In this document: positions 21,600-32,574 of the stretch, one piece after another
How the letters are laid out: every line of letters starts with the position of its first letter
How positions within the stretch are numbered: the stretch's first letter is position 1
Source: Orientallactaga sibirica
Taxonomy: Eukaryota > Chordata > Mammalia > Rodentia > Dipodidae
Length of the DNA stretch: 64,000 bases
NCBI GenBank assembly: GCA_036365145.1
Contig: JAEOAD010002279.1
Span: 1,360,001-1,424,000, forward strand
Reading direction: 5' to 3'
Translations under genes and position numbers: made by a program
Notes under the pieces: model-generated
What the model saw: only the letters and a program-made list of their open reading frames with translations
Database searches by the model: none
Told to the model about the DNA's origin: nothing

Positions 21600-22048
21600 G
21601 TGCTAAGGATCCAGAAAAGTCCTTGAACCCCAAACCCTAGGTCAGTTTCTAATTTTGATCAAAAAATTGAATAAAAAAGAAAACTGAGAAGGATAATTAT
21701 TAAATTATTACATTTATTGAGGGCAGTAGAGCGCCAAGGAAAAGCACTCACATGGCTAGAGATCCCATGTGGAGGGCCTGGAAAAACCACGGAAAGACAG
21801 TTCAAGGAGCTCCTGCCATTGGGGAGCTGAGGGGATAAAGAACCCATGTGGAGAGTGAGGGCTAGGGGGCCCAGCCGAGGGAAAATCTCGCCCACAGCTG
21901 GAAGTTCCCAAGTGGTCAGAGAGCCTGCCCTCCCCTTGCAAGGTATTTATAACCTTAGGGTGGTGTGCTGTCTTCTGGCTCAGGTGAACCAGGGACCAGC
22001 TGGTTGGTTAGGGCTAGGGGCTGTCTCAGGAAGAGGCTAGCCCTGACA
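21600..22048 (-). other. possible antisense LTR
   Basis: Read on the minus strand: TGTCAGGGCTAGCCTC start, GGTTATAAATACC TATA-like box near 21950 and AATAAATG near 21716. Spacing from TATA to polyadenylation signal (about 235 bp) is long and no target duplication was found. It may be plain single-copy DNA. Confidence 0.3.
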
Positions 22049-22377
22049 CCAAGTTCTCGGGGCTGAACCTGACGAACCACAAATATTTAAATCTTATGAA
22101 GACCTCCCTCCCAGGAGGGGTCCTGGTTGCTTGTGGAAAAACAGGTCTAGGGAACTAGGCAAGAGATAAGAAGTCAGATCATCCTGGATTTCTGACAAGC
22201 GCAGACTTTCCTGTGCTTTTCACCTTCAGGGGTCCAGTCACCCAAACTCTATCTCCCTCTCAGAATCACAGAGATGGAATTAAGATTCCAGTGTAATTAG
22301 AGTGCATTTTGAGATCAGAAAATGATGCCATCCCTCCATCGATGTCAGCAACTACTGATACTGAAGACATTCTATTT
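22049..22377. other. single-copy DNA
   Basis: About 330 bp. CATTCTATTTTTATTTT at the right end is the B1 target duplication. Confidence 0.4.
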
Positions 22378-22537
22378 TTATTTTAATTTGTTTGGTTTTT
22401 CAAGGTAGGAGTCACTCTAGTCCAGGCTGACCTGGAATTCACTCTGTAGTCTCAGGCTGGCCTCGAACTCACAGCGATCCTCCTACCTGTGCCTCCCAAG
22501 GGCTGGGCTTAAAGGCGTGCACCACCATGCCTGGCTC
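22378..22537 (-). mobile_element. B1 SINE
   Basis: Minus-strand B1, flanked by CATTCTATTTTT on both sides. Confidence 0.93.
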
Positions 22538-22556
22538 CATTCTATTTTTTATTTTT

Positions 22557-22560
<4 letters not shown>

Positions 22561-22609
<49 letters not shown>
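22561..22609. repeat. (AT)n microsatellite
   Basis: About 24 AT units without interruption. Confidence 0.97.
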
Positions 22610-22616
<7 letters not shown>

Positions 22617-22650
22617 TGAGGTAGAGTCTCCCTGTAGCCCAAGGCTGACT
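22610..22650 (-). mobile_element. B1 fragment
   Basis: GAGGTAGAGTCTCCCTGTAG then CCCAAGGCTGACT, the right end of a minus-strand B1 only. Confidence 0.65.
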
Positions 22651-22703
22651 GCGAGGTGTTAAGAACAGTGCTGAGAAAACGTTGAATAAGATACAGCCCT
22701 GGG

Positions 22704-22908
22704 GGGCTGGAGAGGTGGCTTAGTGGTTAAGGCATTTGCCTGTGAAGCCAAAGGACTCAGGTTCAATTCCTCAGGACCCACATAAGCCAGATGCACAAGG
22801 GGTATATGTGTCTGGAGTTCATTTGTAGTCCTGGCGTGCCCATTCTTTCTGACTGTCTGTCTCTTTTCTCTTTTTGTCTGCTTGCAAATAAATAAATACA
22901 ATTAAAAA
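22704..22908 (+). mobile_element. tRNA-headed SINE, short form
   Basis: Plus-strand copy with a deletion in TTTGTAGTCCTGGCGTGCC. The target duplication TACAGCCCTGG reappears at 23205 beyond the next SINE, which therefore inserted into this one's tail. Confidence 0.92.
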
Positions 22909-22909
22909 A

Positions 22910-23180
22910 ATTTTTTATTATTTTATTTATTTTTGGAGAGAGACAGACAGAGAGAGGGAGAGGGAGACAGATAGAGATGGGTGCGCCAGCAGTGTCTCAG
23001 CTGCTGTGAACGAAATCCAAATGTGTGCGCCCCCTTGTGGTCAAGTGCAGCATTGCGCCCTTGCATCACTTTGCATCTGGCTCAACGTGGGACCTGGAGA
23101 TTAAAACTGCTGGAGATTGGAACCAGCGTTCTTAGGCTTAGCAGGCAGGCGCCTTAACCACTAAGCCATCTCTCCAACCC
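22910..23180 (-). mobile_element. tRNA-headed SINE, long form, B-box duplicated
   Basis: Minus-strand long-form copy in the tail of the previous one. CTGGAGATTAAAACTG then CTGGAGATTGGAACCAG at 23094-23127 shows the tandem B-box duplication. Confidence 0.93.
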
Positions 23181-24097
23181 TAAAATTTATTTATTTATTT
23201 TAAAGTACAGCCCTGGCCCACAAATCTCTCTTCATCCTCCTAGGAAAAAGATTTGCAGAAAATCCTCTTGCTAACACTTGGCTTCCCTTTGTTTTCTGCG
23301 AGCTGGGAATCATGGTGCGGAGGTAGTCTCTGAGAGCAAAGAGTGGGGAAAAAAAGTCCTCCGCTCTGGCTGTGGCAAATATCTTTAATCATTTTTTGAG
23401 TTTTAACTGGAGACTGAATGGACAGGAAATACTCCAAAAAAGCCCATTTGTAAACAAAAGCCCGGTCAGGAGTCACTGCTCTTTGTCCCCAGTGAAGTAT
23501 CTGAAGAGTAAACATTCAGAACCCAGGCCAGCCTTCAAATCAGGCTCGAAAGGAAGAAAACGCGCCAAGCAGAAAATGCAGTGTAATTGGGCACCCTGGG
23601 AGGAAGGGGACAAAACCAGGGGGCTTTGTGAAGCCTCGGTGTGAGCTGGTCCGGAGCCCTGCAGCTCACATCCTTGGTCTTTCACACAGGAGTGCGTACC
23701 GTGTGAAGAAGACGCTTGAGGGCTGTGGGTTGAAACTAGTTTGTAAGCGTGGAGTGTTTTTGCTTTGCATTTTAAGATGGACTATAAATAAGTTATAGCC
23801 CCCATCAACCAAATCCAAATTTAGAAGCGGAGTAAACCAATTCTTTTTTTTTTTTTTTGGATAAGGAAAGGTTTCCAAAGTGCAGGTGAACACGACTAAA
23901 GATATTTCCACAAAGCTCCCCAAAAGAACAGTAACCCCCAACAAATAATGGTGATGCCTCCTGCAGCATTTCCAAACCCACTTTCCTGTGGATTTCCCTT
24001 CTGTTTCCTTTTCACCCACATGGACTGCTCAACTCCCCCTGGCCCAATGCCCTGCCCTCTGAGGCCCCCCTGGGATCTTGTCAGTCAGAACAAATGG
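23181..24097. other. single-copy DNA, about 900 bp
   Basis: Free of recognised repeats apart from short poly-A/T. 23380-23660 is balanced in composition and could be a conserved non-coding element, though I cannot test conservation. Confidence 0.5.
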
Positions 24098-24110
24098 CTG
24101 TCCCTCCATT

Positions 24111-24499
24111 TTTTTTTTTTTTTTTTTTTTGAAAATGAAATTTTTTTTTTATTTTTAATTTTTTGTATATTTTTTATTTATTTCTCTGACAGCGACACAG
24201 AGAGAGAGAGAGAAAGAGGTAAATAGATAGAGACTGGGCACACTAGGGCCTCCAGCCGCTGCAAACAAACTCCAGACGCGTGCGCCACCTTGTGCATCTG
24301 AGTCCTGGGGATTGAGTCCTGGGGTCCTCAGGCTTCACAGGCAAGCGCTTAACCTGGGGCCATCTCTCAGCCTAATTCTATTCTTAAGAAAGGTAGCTTG
24401 CTGGTTGGAGGAGGGGGAGGGTAAGATACCAAAAAAAAAAAAAAAAAATCCTGAGAAAGGTTTCCTTCTTAGCTTAACTGCTAAGCCATCTCTCCAGGC
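24111..24499 (-). mobile_element. chimeric retroposon: SINE head + repeated segment + full SINE
   Basis: Read on the minus strand: a 25-base SINE head (24475-24499), about 100 bp of the segment also found at 15214-15303, then a whole short-form SINE (24371 down to about 24145) and an A-rich tail. One perfect 13-bp duplication, CTGTCCCTCCATT (24098-24110 and 24500-24512), encloses everything, so it entered in one retroposition. Confidence 0.8.
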
Positions 24500-24512
24500 C
24501 TGTCCCTCCATT

Positions 24513-24887
24513 CTTGTCAGCAGCACCATCAGGCGTCACACTTCAGTTATTTACTTACACACGTTGGCCACCTCCTTTCAGACTCTGTGTCCCAAGCACG
24601 GTGACCATGTCTCTTGCCCTTAGAATCTTCTCCGTACCTATGGGCTCCACTCAAAAGATTGCATTCAGTAGGGTTAACTGACCGAACGGCCAGTGTATGG
24701 ACAGAATCCTCTGCGTGTGTGGTATCTCTGAGCAACCTGTCAGTCACGTGGAAATCATATGAGATACTGACTATGTAAGGGATGAGGAGAGAAAGGACAA
24801 AATCCACCTTGAGTGACATACTTTGCCAAGATGTGGAGGGCGGAGGAGGCAGGTTTTGGCTCAAGAGAGTAAACAACAGTGGGCTAG
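24513..24887. other. single-copy DNA
   Basis: About 375 bp. GGAGGAGGCAGGTTTTGGCT (24842) recurs with little change at 26290. Confidence 0.45.
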
Positions 24888-25087
24888 GGCTGGAGAGATG
24901 GTTTAGCGGTTAAGGTGTTTGCCTGTGAAGCCTAAGGACCCAGGTTCAATTCCCCAGGTCCCATGTAAGCCATATGCACATGGTGGCACATGTGTCTGGA
25001 GTTTGTTTGCAGTGGTAGAGGCCCCGGCGTGCCCATTCTCACTCTCAAACTTTCTCCCTTTCTCTGTCTCTAATAAATAAATAAATA
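24888..25087 (+). mobile_element. tRNA-headed SINE, short form
   Basis: Plus-strand copy with a tail of (AAAT)n that passes directly into a B1. Confidence 0.93.
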
Positions 25088-25088
25088 G

Positions 25089-25275
25089 AGCTGGGCGTGG
25101 TGGCACACGCCTTTAATCCCAGCACTCGGGAGGCAGAGGTAGGAGGATCGCCGAGAGTTCGAGGCCACCCTGAGAATACATAGTGAATTCCAGGTCAGCC
25201 TGAGCCAGAGTGAGACCCTACCTCGAAAAACCAAAAAAAATAAAAAAATAAAAAAATAAATAAATAAATAAAAAT
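25089..25275 (+). mobile_element. B1 SINE
   Basis: Near-consensus B1 inserted at the SINE tail, with a long (AAAT)n tail. Confidence 0.94.
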
Positions 25276-25803
25276 AAACCAGAAAAAGATAAATAGGGGG
25301 CTAAGGAGTGATCTTTACACAGGAGAAGTGTTGTCTGACCATGGGAAGCTTTTAAAGGGATAAGTACAGAGTCTAGCATCTAAGAGCAAGTTATGCATAT
25401 TAAAAGCAAAGCAGAATGCAGGGGTGCCCAGGCTTTTTAGGAAGGAGAGAGGCCCTTTGATTTTAAGTAAATACACATCACTTCCAGGCTACAGGGCATG
25501 TCTGATCTCCTGTGGGGACATGAACAGGAGTGTTTCTTTCATGAAGAACTTGTGCATGGATTGCTGGACTCTGAGAGACAGTGGACACGTGGGCTTCCAC
25601 ACCCACCAGTGATGCTGTGACCTGGCACAGAGTCTCCTGCCTCTCCTTCTTGCCTTGTGCCACTTGGCAAGTGACAGAGAGAGGAAAATGCTAGTGGGAC
25701 AGGGAGTGACTGAGAGCACATGCGTCCAGACGCAGCATGGTGAAAGGTCGGGAAGAAAAGAACATTGTCTCTGAAGGATCTAGAAAAATAACATTAGGGA
25801 TTG
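25276..25803. other. single-copy DNA
   Basis: About 530 bp. Short open frames on both strands (25424-25721) overlap each other, which argues for chance. Confidence 0.45.
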
Positions 25804-25808
25804 GGGTG

Positions 25809-26155
25809 TGTGGCGGTTTCATTCAGGGGTCCCCCGTACAGTTAGGTGTTCCAAATGCTAGGTTCCCAGATGATGGAGCTTCGGGAATTAACACCTTCTG
25901 GAGGCGGTGTATTGTTAGGGGTGGGCTACAGGTGTTAGAGCCAGTGTCCCCTTGCCAGTGTTTGGCACACTGTCCTGTTGCTGTTGTCCACCTGATGTTG
26001 ACCAGGGGGTGATGGCCACCCTCTGCTCATGTCATCATTTTCCCCTGCCACTGTGGAGCTTCCCCTTAAGTCTGTAAACCAAAATGAACCTCTTTTTCCC
26101 ACAAGGTGCTCTTGGCTGGGTGTTTTCTGCCAGCCATGAGAACCTGACTACAACA
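25809..26155 (+). mobile_element. solo LTR, MaLR (ERVL) type, with target duplication
   Basis: About 347 bp from TGTGGCGGTTTCATTCAGGG to CTGACTACAACA, bounded exactly by GGGTG (25804-25808 and 26156-26160). CTGTAAACCAAAATGAACCT and the CCACAAGGTGCTCTTGGCTG end are typical of rodent MaLR LTRs. The polyadenylation AATAAA is mutated to AATGAA. No internal region remains. Confidence 0.88.
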
Positions 26156-26324
26156 GGGTGTTAGCACTTTGCAGAGTGTCATTTGTCTATGATGAGTACC
26201 CATGGACACAGGGACTGTGGTCATGGGCTTCAAATGCTAAGACTGAAATGGGAACGAGACTGCTGGTTACCACAGGAAGGGGAGAGAACAGAGGAGGCAG
26301 GTTTGGGCTCAAGAAATAGCTTCA

Positions 26325-26601
26325 GGGGCTGGAGAGATGGCTTAGCGGTTAAGGCACCTGCCTGCTAAGCCTAAGAACCCGGTTCCAATCTCCAGGTCCC
26401 ACATTTAGCCAGATGCAAAGTGACGCAAGGGCGCAATGCCACACTTGCCCACAAGGGGGCGCATGCATCTGGATTTTGTTCACAGCAGCTGAGAGACTGC
26501 TGGCGCACCCACCTCTATCTGTCTCCCTCTCCCTCTCTGTCTGTCTGTCTCTCTCTGTGTCTCTCTCCAAAAATAAATAAAATAATTTAATTAAAAAAAA
26601 A
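26325..26601 (+). mobile_element. tRNA-headed SINE, long form
   Basis: Near-complete long-form copy with GTGACGCAAGGGCGCAATG, bounded by AAGAAATAGCTTCA (26311-26324 and 26602-26615). The perfect duplication implies recent insertion. Confidence 0.95.
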
Positions 26602-26812
26602 AGAAATAGCTTCAGCATAAAGTGGCTTCATACAGCGTGCTCCTTCCTCTAATTTTCCAAGCTGAAAGACATTACTGGACAAAGGTATTGCAGAGGATTC
26701 TGGAGTTGGATCAGGGATCATATGAAATGAATTGTAAGGATCATTCCAATAGTTCTTGACCTATGTTGAATAAATGGGGTTTTTGTTAACTCAGTGGAAA
26801 ATGTAATATGTT

Positions 26813-27053
26813 GGGCTGGAGAGATGGCTTAGCGGCGAAGAAGCCTGCCTGCGAAGCCTAAGAACACCTGTTCGATTCTCCAGGTCCCACGTTTAGCCAG
26901 ATGCAAAAGTGACACAAGGGCGTAATGCTGCACTTGCCCACAAGGGGGCGCATGTGTCTGGAGTTTGTTCACAGTAGCTGAGAGGCTGCTGGTGCACCCA
27001 TTCTCTCTCTGTCTCTCTCTCTCTCTCTGTCTCTCTCTCAAATTAAAAAAAAA
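26813..27053 (+). mobile_element. tRNA-headed SINE, long form
   Basis: Long-form copy with an unduplicated GTTCGATTCTCC B box, bounded by AATGTAATATGTT on both sides. Confidence 0.95.
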
Positions 27054-27064
27054 TGTAATATGTT

Positions 27065-27898
27065 GATATAAAACAAATAGCATTACTTCCTTTGCTTCTG
27101 AGAACATGTTTGAATGACATCATCTTGAGTGGCCCTTTGTAAGAACAATACCCAGTAGGGTGACATTGCCATCATTCTGGGTATGAAAAACGCAGACCAT
27201 GTGGACAACACTGTGCTTGACGTTGCCCGAGGCCAAGCAGTCAACTTGGTGACAAGTGTTAGCATCAGGTTTACGTTGTTGGCAGTTGACAGTCCAGAAG
27301 ATATGGCTTCCGTTTGGGTCCCCATCTTAAAGATGAGGAAGTGGAGGCACTGAGAGGTTAGGTACGTGGTTACATTCGCACAGCTATGGACAAAAGGGCG
27401 TGTGAATCAGATAGTGTGATTTCCACACTCGATCGTCGATGCCTCGGGACTGGCATCCATTTCTGTATTCAGCCCCGTCGTGGGGGTTGACTGCGGAAAA
27501 CAGATCAGTTGGACTCTGCATTTAAAGAGAAGCCCCTTGGAGTTACTGTGTCTATGGGACAGCGATGGGACAGCTGTGCTGTTCACATAGAGGTGGATTA
27601 AATCGAGAGTTCACTGTCAGATGGTCAGTAGTCCGAGGGAGCTAGTGGCAACCACAGTGGAGCTGGTGGGCAGTGCACATCGTGTTTAATTTCCCACCAC
27701 TACAGAGGATTGAGCCAAACCACGTGGGTCCAGTGCTCATCATATTGTAATTGAGAACATTATTTTCTGTTTTCGGTGTCCTCTGCTGCAAAAGTGTGCA
27801 GAGCCATTGACCTGATTTGAAAGGAAGGTGGGATGCCACATACAAAGCAGGTCTCGGCTCAACAGGTGTTCATTCCATGAAGATATGTGACATTCTGA
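27065..27898. other. single-copy DNA with one MIR
   Basis: About 830 bp, including the MIR at 27313-27430. Otherwise unassigned and free of young repeats. Confidence 0.5.
27313..27430 (+). mobile_element. MIR
   Basis: CATCTTAAAGATGAGGAAGT, GGCACTGAGAGGTTAGGTAC and CGCACAGCTATGG follow the MIR core in order, ending in a GTGTGATTTCCAC section. Confidence 0.75.
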
Positions 27899-28086
27899 GC
27901 CAGGCGTGGTGGCGCACGCTTTTAATCCCAGCACTCAGAGGGCAGAAGTAGGAGGATCGCTGTGAGTTCGAGGCCACCCTGAGACTACACAGGGAATTCC
28001 AGGTCAGCGTGAGCTAGAGTGAGACCCTACCACAAAAAAAATCAATAATAATAAAAATAAAACAAAATAAAATAAAAATTTTAAAA
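27899..28086 (+). mobile_element. B1 SINE
   Basis: Full B1 with an A-rich tail, flanked by TGTGACATT and CGTGACAAT. Confidence 0.94.
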
Positions 28087-28267
28087 AACGTGACAATCAA
28101 CTTGATGGCTTGGAGCTACTTTGCAAGTTCAAGAGTTGCAAATTCTGATATCTGTGAGATTTCTCTCCGGATGCAAGTGATAATACAGGACTTGATGCAT
28201 GTATTAGTAATCGTTTGGTCCTTTGTAGGCCAAATAGTAACCCCCCAAAGATCCTGAAAGACATTTT

Positions 28268-28490
28268 AAATTTTTTAAAATTTAATTTATGAGAGAGAGT
28301 GATGTATAGAGAGAATTGGCATGCCAGGGCCTGTAGCCACCGCAGATGTGTATACCATCACGTGTGCATGTGTGACCTTGTGTACATGTGTCACTTTGTG
28401 CATCTGGCTGATGAGGGTTCTGGGGAGCCCAACCTGGGTCCTTGGGCTTCACAGGCAAGGGCCCTAACCACTAACCCATCTCTCTGGCCC
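28268..28490 (-). mobile_element. tRNA-headed SINE, third-like form, diverged
   Basis: Minus-strand copy whose middle (CACGTGTGCATGTGTGACC) resembles the third form. The head reads CCATCTCTCTGGCCC. Confidence 0.82.
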
Positions 28491-28504
28491 TTGAAAAATA
28501 TTTT

Positions 28505-28788
28505 ATTTTATTTTTTATTTTTATTTTTATTTTTGGAGAGGGACAGAGTGAGACAGAAAGAGAAGGAGAGGAAGACAGATAGAGATGGGCGCACCAGTAG
28601 CCTCTCAGCTGCTGTGAACCAAATCCAGATGTGTGAGTCCCCTTGTGGTCAAGTGCGGCATTGCGCCCTTGCCTCACTTTGCATCTGGCTAAACGTGGGA
28701 CCTGAAGATTGGAACCACTGGAGATTGGAACCAGCATTCTTAGGCTTAGGAAGCAGGAGCCTTAACTGCTAAGCCATCTCTCCAGCCC
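28505..28788 (-). mobile_element. tRNA-headed SINE, long form, B-box duplicated
   Basis: Minus-strand copy with GAAGATTGGAACCACTGGAG then ATTGGAACC (28702-28734). Bounded by TGAAAAATATTTT duplications. Confidence 0.94.
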
Positions 28789-29849
28789 CTGAAAAATATT
28801 TTTAATGTATAAAGGCTTACTAAGCATAGACTGCATTTATGAGCAAATGCTTTTACAATTTCATTATTTCCTAAGCTATATTCCAAGGAAAAACCAACCC
28901 CAGAAAGGCTTTCTCTGGTTAATTAAGTTGGGTGCGTGCTGGATGTGCGGTGTACATGTTAAGGGCTCTCCTGTTAGAAAGAAAGATGTTTAACATTTTA
29001 AACTTGGTGTTTTGAGCTTTGATGGGCACAGCCCCTCTCCACCCCACTCTTAAAGAACACCAATTAAAATCGAGTTCACAGGAGCCCTCATAGGGTGCAC
29101 TGCTCACAAAGCATGGTCACCATGCTATTTTCCAAAGGCATCTACAGACAACATCTGCTGAAAAGCATTTCCTTCTGCAGTCCCTCTAATTCTCACATAA
29201 CAAAAGGGACAACACACAGCAGCGGGCACTTTTGTAGTTCCTAAGGAAAAGGCTATGTCTCCACAGCAAGTTCGGGACCTGAAAGTGACCTCTTTTGTCA
29301 AGGCTTAAGGTTCAGTAAGCAGCGTTGAGATCTCTTGTCTTGCAGACAATCACAAAGGCTGTTTTCCGTGCTTGGAGACCAGAGGCTAATGGAACTGTTT
29401 CCATTGGGAGGCAGGCTCTCTGCAGCTGGGAGTTGGTCTTAGAGTGCAATGCCCATTGGGTCTGAAGTTGGTATGACAGGAGAAAGGAATGTAATTCCAC
29501 CTGTGTTAGGAAAAGATTACTCTAAATAAAACACTACCCATGTTCACTCCGATAATCTTGTAGGACCTGGGGTGATGGTGCAGTTTTTTTTTTCTTATTT
29601 TTTTTTCTTCCACTACACAGAAAGCAATAAAGGCAGAGAGGGAAGTCCAGTCACATCACCCACCACCGTGTGGCACTACCCTCTGAACTGCTAATCACAG
29701 GCAATGGCAAAAGCAGGAGAGGTTAATGGGAAAATTCTAGATTCCAGGTACACGTGTTTAGCTGTCTGTAACCACACTGGTCTCATTGTCACGATCCTCA
29801 TTCACAGGGGCCAGGAAATGTTTTCTGGAAAGGACCAGGTAAAAACTGT
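28789..29849. other. single-copy DNA, about 1.06 kb
   Basis: One of the cleaner unique stretches. A T-rich patch lies at 29585-29610. No coding signal seen. Confidence 0.5.
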
Positions 29850-30132
29850 TTCTTTTTCTTTTTTCTTTTTTCTTTGAGAGAGACAGAGAAGAAGCAGAGG
29901 AAGAGGCAGAGAGAGAGAGAGAGGGAGAGAATGGGCGCGCCAGCAGCCTCTCAGCTGCTGCGAACGAAATCCAGATGCTTGCTCCCCGTTGTGGGCAAGT
30001 GTGGCATTTCACCCTTGCATCACTTTGCATCTGGCTAAACTTGGGACCTAGAGATTGGAAATGCTGGAGATTGGAACCGGGTTCTTAGGCTTAGGAGGCA
30101 GGGCCTTAACCGCTAAGCCATCTCCCCAGCTC
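29850..30132 (-). mobile_element. tRNA-headed SINE, long form, B-box duplicated
   Basis: Minus-strand copy with GAGATTGGAAATGCTGGAGA then TTGGAACC (30048-30080) and a (TTTTTC)n tail. Confidence 0.93.
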
Positions 30133-30430
30133 TATTTTTGGTTAGGCCTTTGTGATTCAAAACCAGCTGCTGTCACCGTGCAAATGTGTGTGAACAAACA
30201 TGGAGCTAGAGAGTCTCCCAGTGTCTCCCTTGATCTGTTTCTTTGATAGCAGTCTGATCACTGGCTGTGAGCATTCCTGAAGTGCTTGCTTGCACAGACC
30301 CCTATGTCAAAGTCGAACTTTGGGGAAGCCAGAGATTCTTTTAATGAGTCACCATCAGTACCCGCTTTGCAGCAGACTGGTCATCATTGATAGGAATCAA
30401 TAACCAGGCCTTATTGTAAAAGCGTTGTAA
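30133..30430. other. single-copy DNA
   Basis: About 300 bp, nothing recognised. Confidence 0.4.
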
Positions 30431-30639
30431 GGGCTGGAGAGATTGCTCAGCGGCTAAGGTGCTTGCCTACAAAGCCCCTGAGGACCTGGGTTTGGTTTCC
30501 CAGTACCCACATAAAGCCAGATGTACAAAGAGACGCATGCACTTTGAGTTCGTCTGCTGTGGCTAGAGGCCCTGGTGTGCCCTTTGTCCCCCCCCCCCCA
30601 ATGTGTATGTCAAATAAATAAAATATTTTACAAAAAAAG
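30431..30639 (+). mobile_element. tRNA-headed SINE, short form, diverged
   Basis: Plus-strand copy with GATTGCTCAGCGGCTAAGG in the A-box region and poly-C (30590-30599) in place of the CT tract. Confidence 0.88.
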
Positions 30640-30699
30640 ACCCTGTTAGCCATTACAACAACTGTGTGAGTTAGGAAATGTGATTGTGCATGCCTACTT

Positions 30700-30937
30700 T
30701 TTTTTTTCTTTTAGAGAGAGAGAGAGAGAGGGAGGGAGAGAGATGAAGAAAGAATTGGCACACCAGGGCCTCAGCCACTGCAATCAAACTCCAGACACTT
30801 ACGCCACCTAGTGGGCACGTGCAACCTTGTGCTTGCCTCACCTTTGTGCGTCTGACTAACATGGGATCTGCAGGGTCGAACATGAGTCCTTAGGCTTTGC
30901 AGGCAAGCGCCTTAACCGCTGAGCCATCTCTCCAGCC
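30700..30937 (-). mobile_element. tRNA-headed SINE, third form
   Basis: Clear third-form copy: GCCACCTAGTGGGCACGTGC and CTTGCCTCACCTTTGTGCG on the plus strand. Confidence 0.93.
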
Positions 30938-31354
30938 TGACTGCCTCCCTTTTAATCAGAAAACAAGGCTAAGGACTTAGCTTGCTTAGTGAGGACATCA
31001 CCTGACTTATTTTCAAGGTGTACATTGATGCATCATGTTACACACCAGTGGCACACACAATTCATACTTACCCGTTTAAAAGAATTCAGACGAGGAAAAC
31101 AATGAGGAAATGATGTGACATCAGCGTCTACATTCTTCCCGGACGTGGCACTGTCTCCCAAGGGAATGTGGGCTAAAGCAGATTTACATGGCTTAATGGA
31201 TGGCACATTGTGTCCTCCCATCATGCTTTGCGATTTTGCAGCCATTCCGCCATTTCCAACTCTCTTAATTTCACACTTGGTTTTGAAATAGCTGCAGTGG
31301 TAATTTTACCTACTCTTGAATATTACTCATATTTCTCATAAAATCAGGGTTAAA
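30938..31354. other. single-copy DNA
   Basis: About 415 bp of ordinary sequence. Confidence 0.4.
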
Positions 31355-31735
31355 GCATTTACTATTTACCAGTTGGGACTCTCTGCAGAAGTACAAATGA
31401 CAGAATGAATATGTGTTATAAAGGGGGTCCATTAGACTTATTAGGGTCCTGAGAGTGACCCATATGGGGTGGATAGAGGCTGGGCTGTCCAACAACAGCT
31501 GTGTCTTCAGGGTGGAGAGGCTGGAGACCCGAAAGATTCCTGGAGAGCCGCTGGTCTTTGGGCCACGTTAGAAGATTCCTGGAGAGATTTCTGGACTGGA
31601 GGGGCTGTCTACTCTGGGGGGAAAAATAAAACTTCCTCCTTTTGTCAGTCCTTCCTGGAGTTACCCTCACACACCCACCCAAGAGGCAATATCTCTTACT
31701 TGATCCCTAATCTGATCAATTTGACAATAGGAAGT
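31355..31735 (-). mobile_element. MT2/MLT2-type ERVL LTR, antisense, degraded
   Basis: CTCTGCAGAAGTACAAATGA, GTCCATTAGACTTATTAGGG, TGTCCAACAACAGCTG and GATTCCTGGAGAGCCGCTGG appear in the order remembered for inverted rodent MT2-type LTRs. A GATTCCTGGAGAG motif is repeated at 31535 and 31572. The ends are unclear. Confidence 0.6.
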
Positions 31736-31950
31736 AATGATCCCGCCTACTGCACCCTGGGATTGGTTACATTTTCAATACCCCTTTCTCTAGATTGCTT
31801 ACACTCATCTCTCAGGATCCCCAAGACATCCGTCCTGCTGAGTTCCCTTAAACTTCCTGTAGAAGACTTATTTTCTCCTTTTGTCCCCACTGTATGTGCT
31901 GAAATTTAACTCACTGCTTTAAATTTCCTCCCCGAGAGGACACGCTCTTT

Positions 31951-32020
31951 TTTTTTTTTAATATTTTATTATTTATTTATTTATTTGAGAGAGCTAGCGC
32001 AAGAGAGAGACAGAATTAGG

Positions 32021-32054
<34 letters not shown>

Positions 32055-32212
32055 ATGGGTGCGCCAGGGCCTCCAGCCACTGCAAACGAACTCCAGACGC
32101 ATGTGTCCCCTTGTGCATCTGGCTTACGTGGGTCCTGGAGAATCAAGCCTCGAACTGGGGTCCTTAGGCTTCACAGGCAAGCGCTTAACCGCTAAGCCAT
32201 CTCTCCAGCCCC
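31951..32212 (-). mobile_element. tRNA-headed SINE, short form with B-box insertion
   Basis: Near-consensus copy with AATCAAGCCTCGAACTGGGG, bounded perfectly by GGACACGCTCTTT (31938-31950 and 32213-32225). Likely young. Confidence 0.95.
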
Positions 32213-32225
32213 GGACACGCTCTTT

Positions 32226-32574
32226 AAGACTGCATTGTCGGTATCTATTTAGTAAATGGTCAACACACGGGTTTTGGAAGTCACGGTTAAGTGAGGGCAT
32301 GAAACATACAATTGCCTTGTAAGTAGGAGTGTTCATTACACACGTTGTTAAATGACTAGGGGTGTTTGGGGCTGACTTCTGTTGTGTGAAAATAGCCTTA
32401 AGATGTACTTGAAAGAGTCTGCTTGGGTTTGTCAAACGAACATTGAGAAATTAAACTCATCTTGAAGGGCAAATGGGCGATAGGAATTAGGATCAAAGTT
32501 ACTCTTTGTACGAATTTTTTTTGTTTTTTTTGGCCAAATTGCACTGTGTGTGTGTGTTTGTTTATTCCTTCATT
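32226..32574. other. single-copy DNA
   Basis: About 350 bp. A short (GT)n lies at 32547-32557. Confidence 0.4.

Noticed and set aside
31469..31909. 146-codon plus-strand frame
   Set aside because: Mostly within an antisense MT2-type LTR remnant, with no domain.
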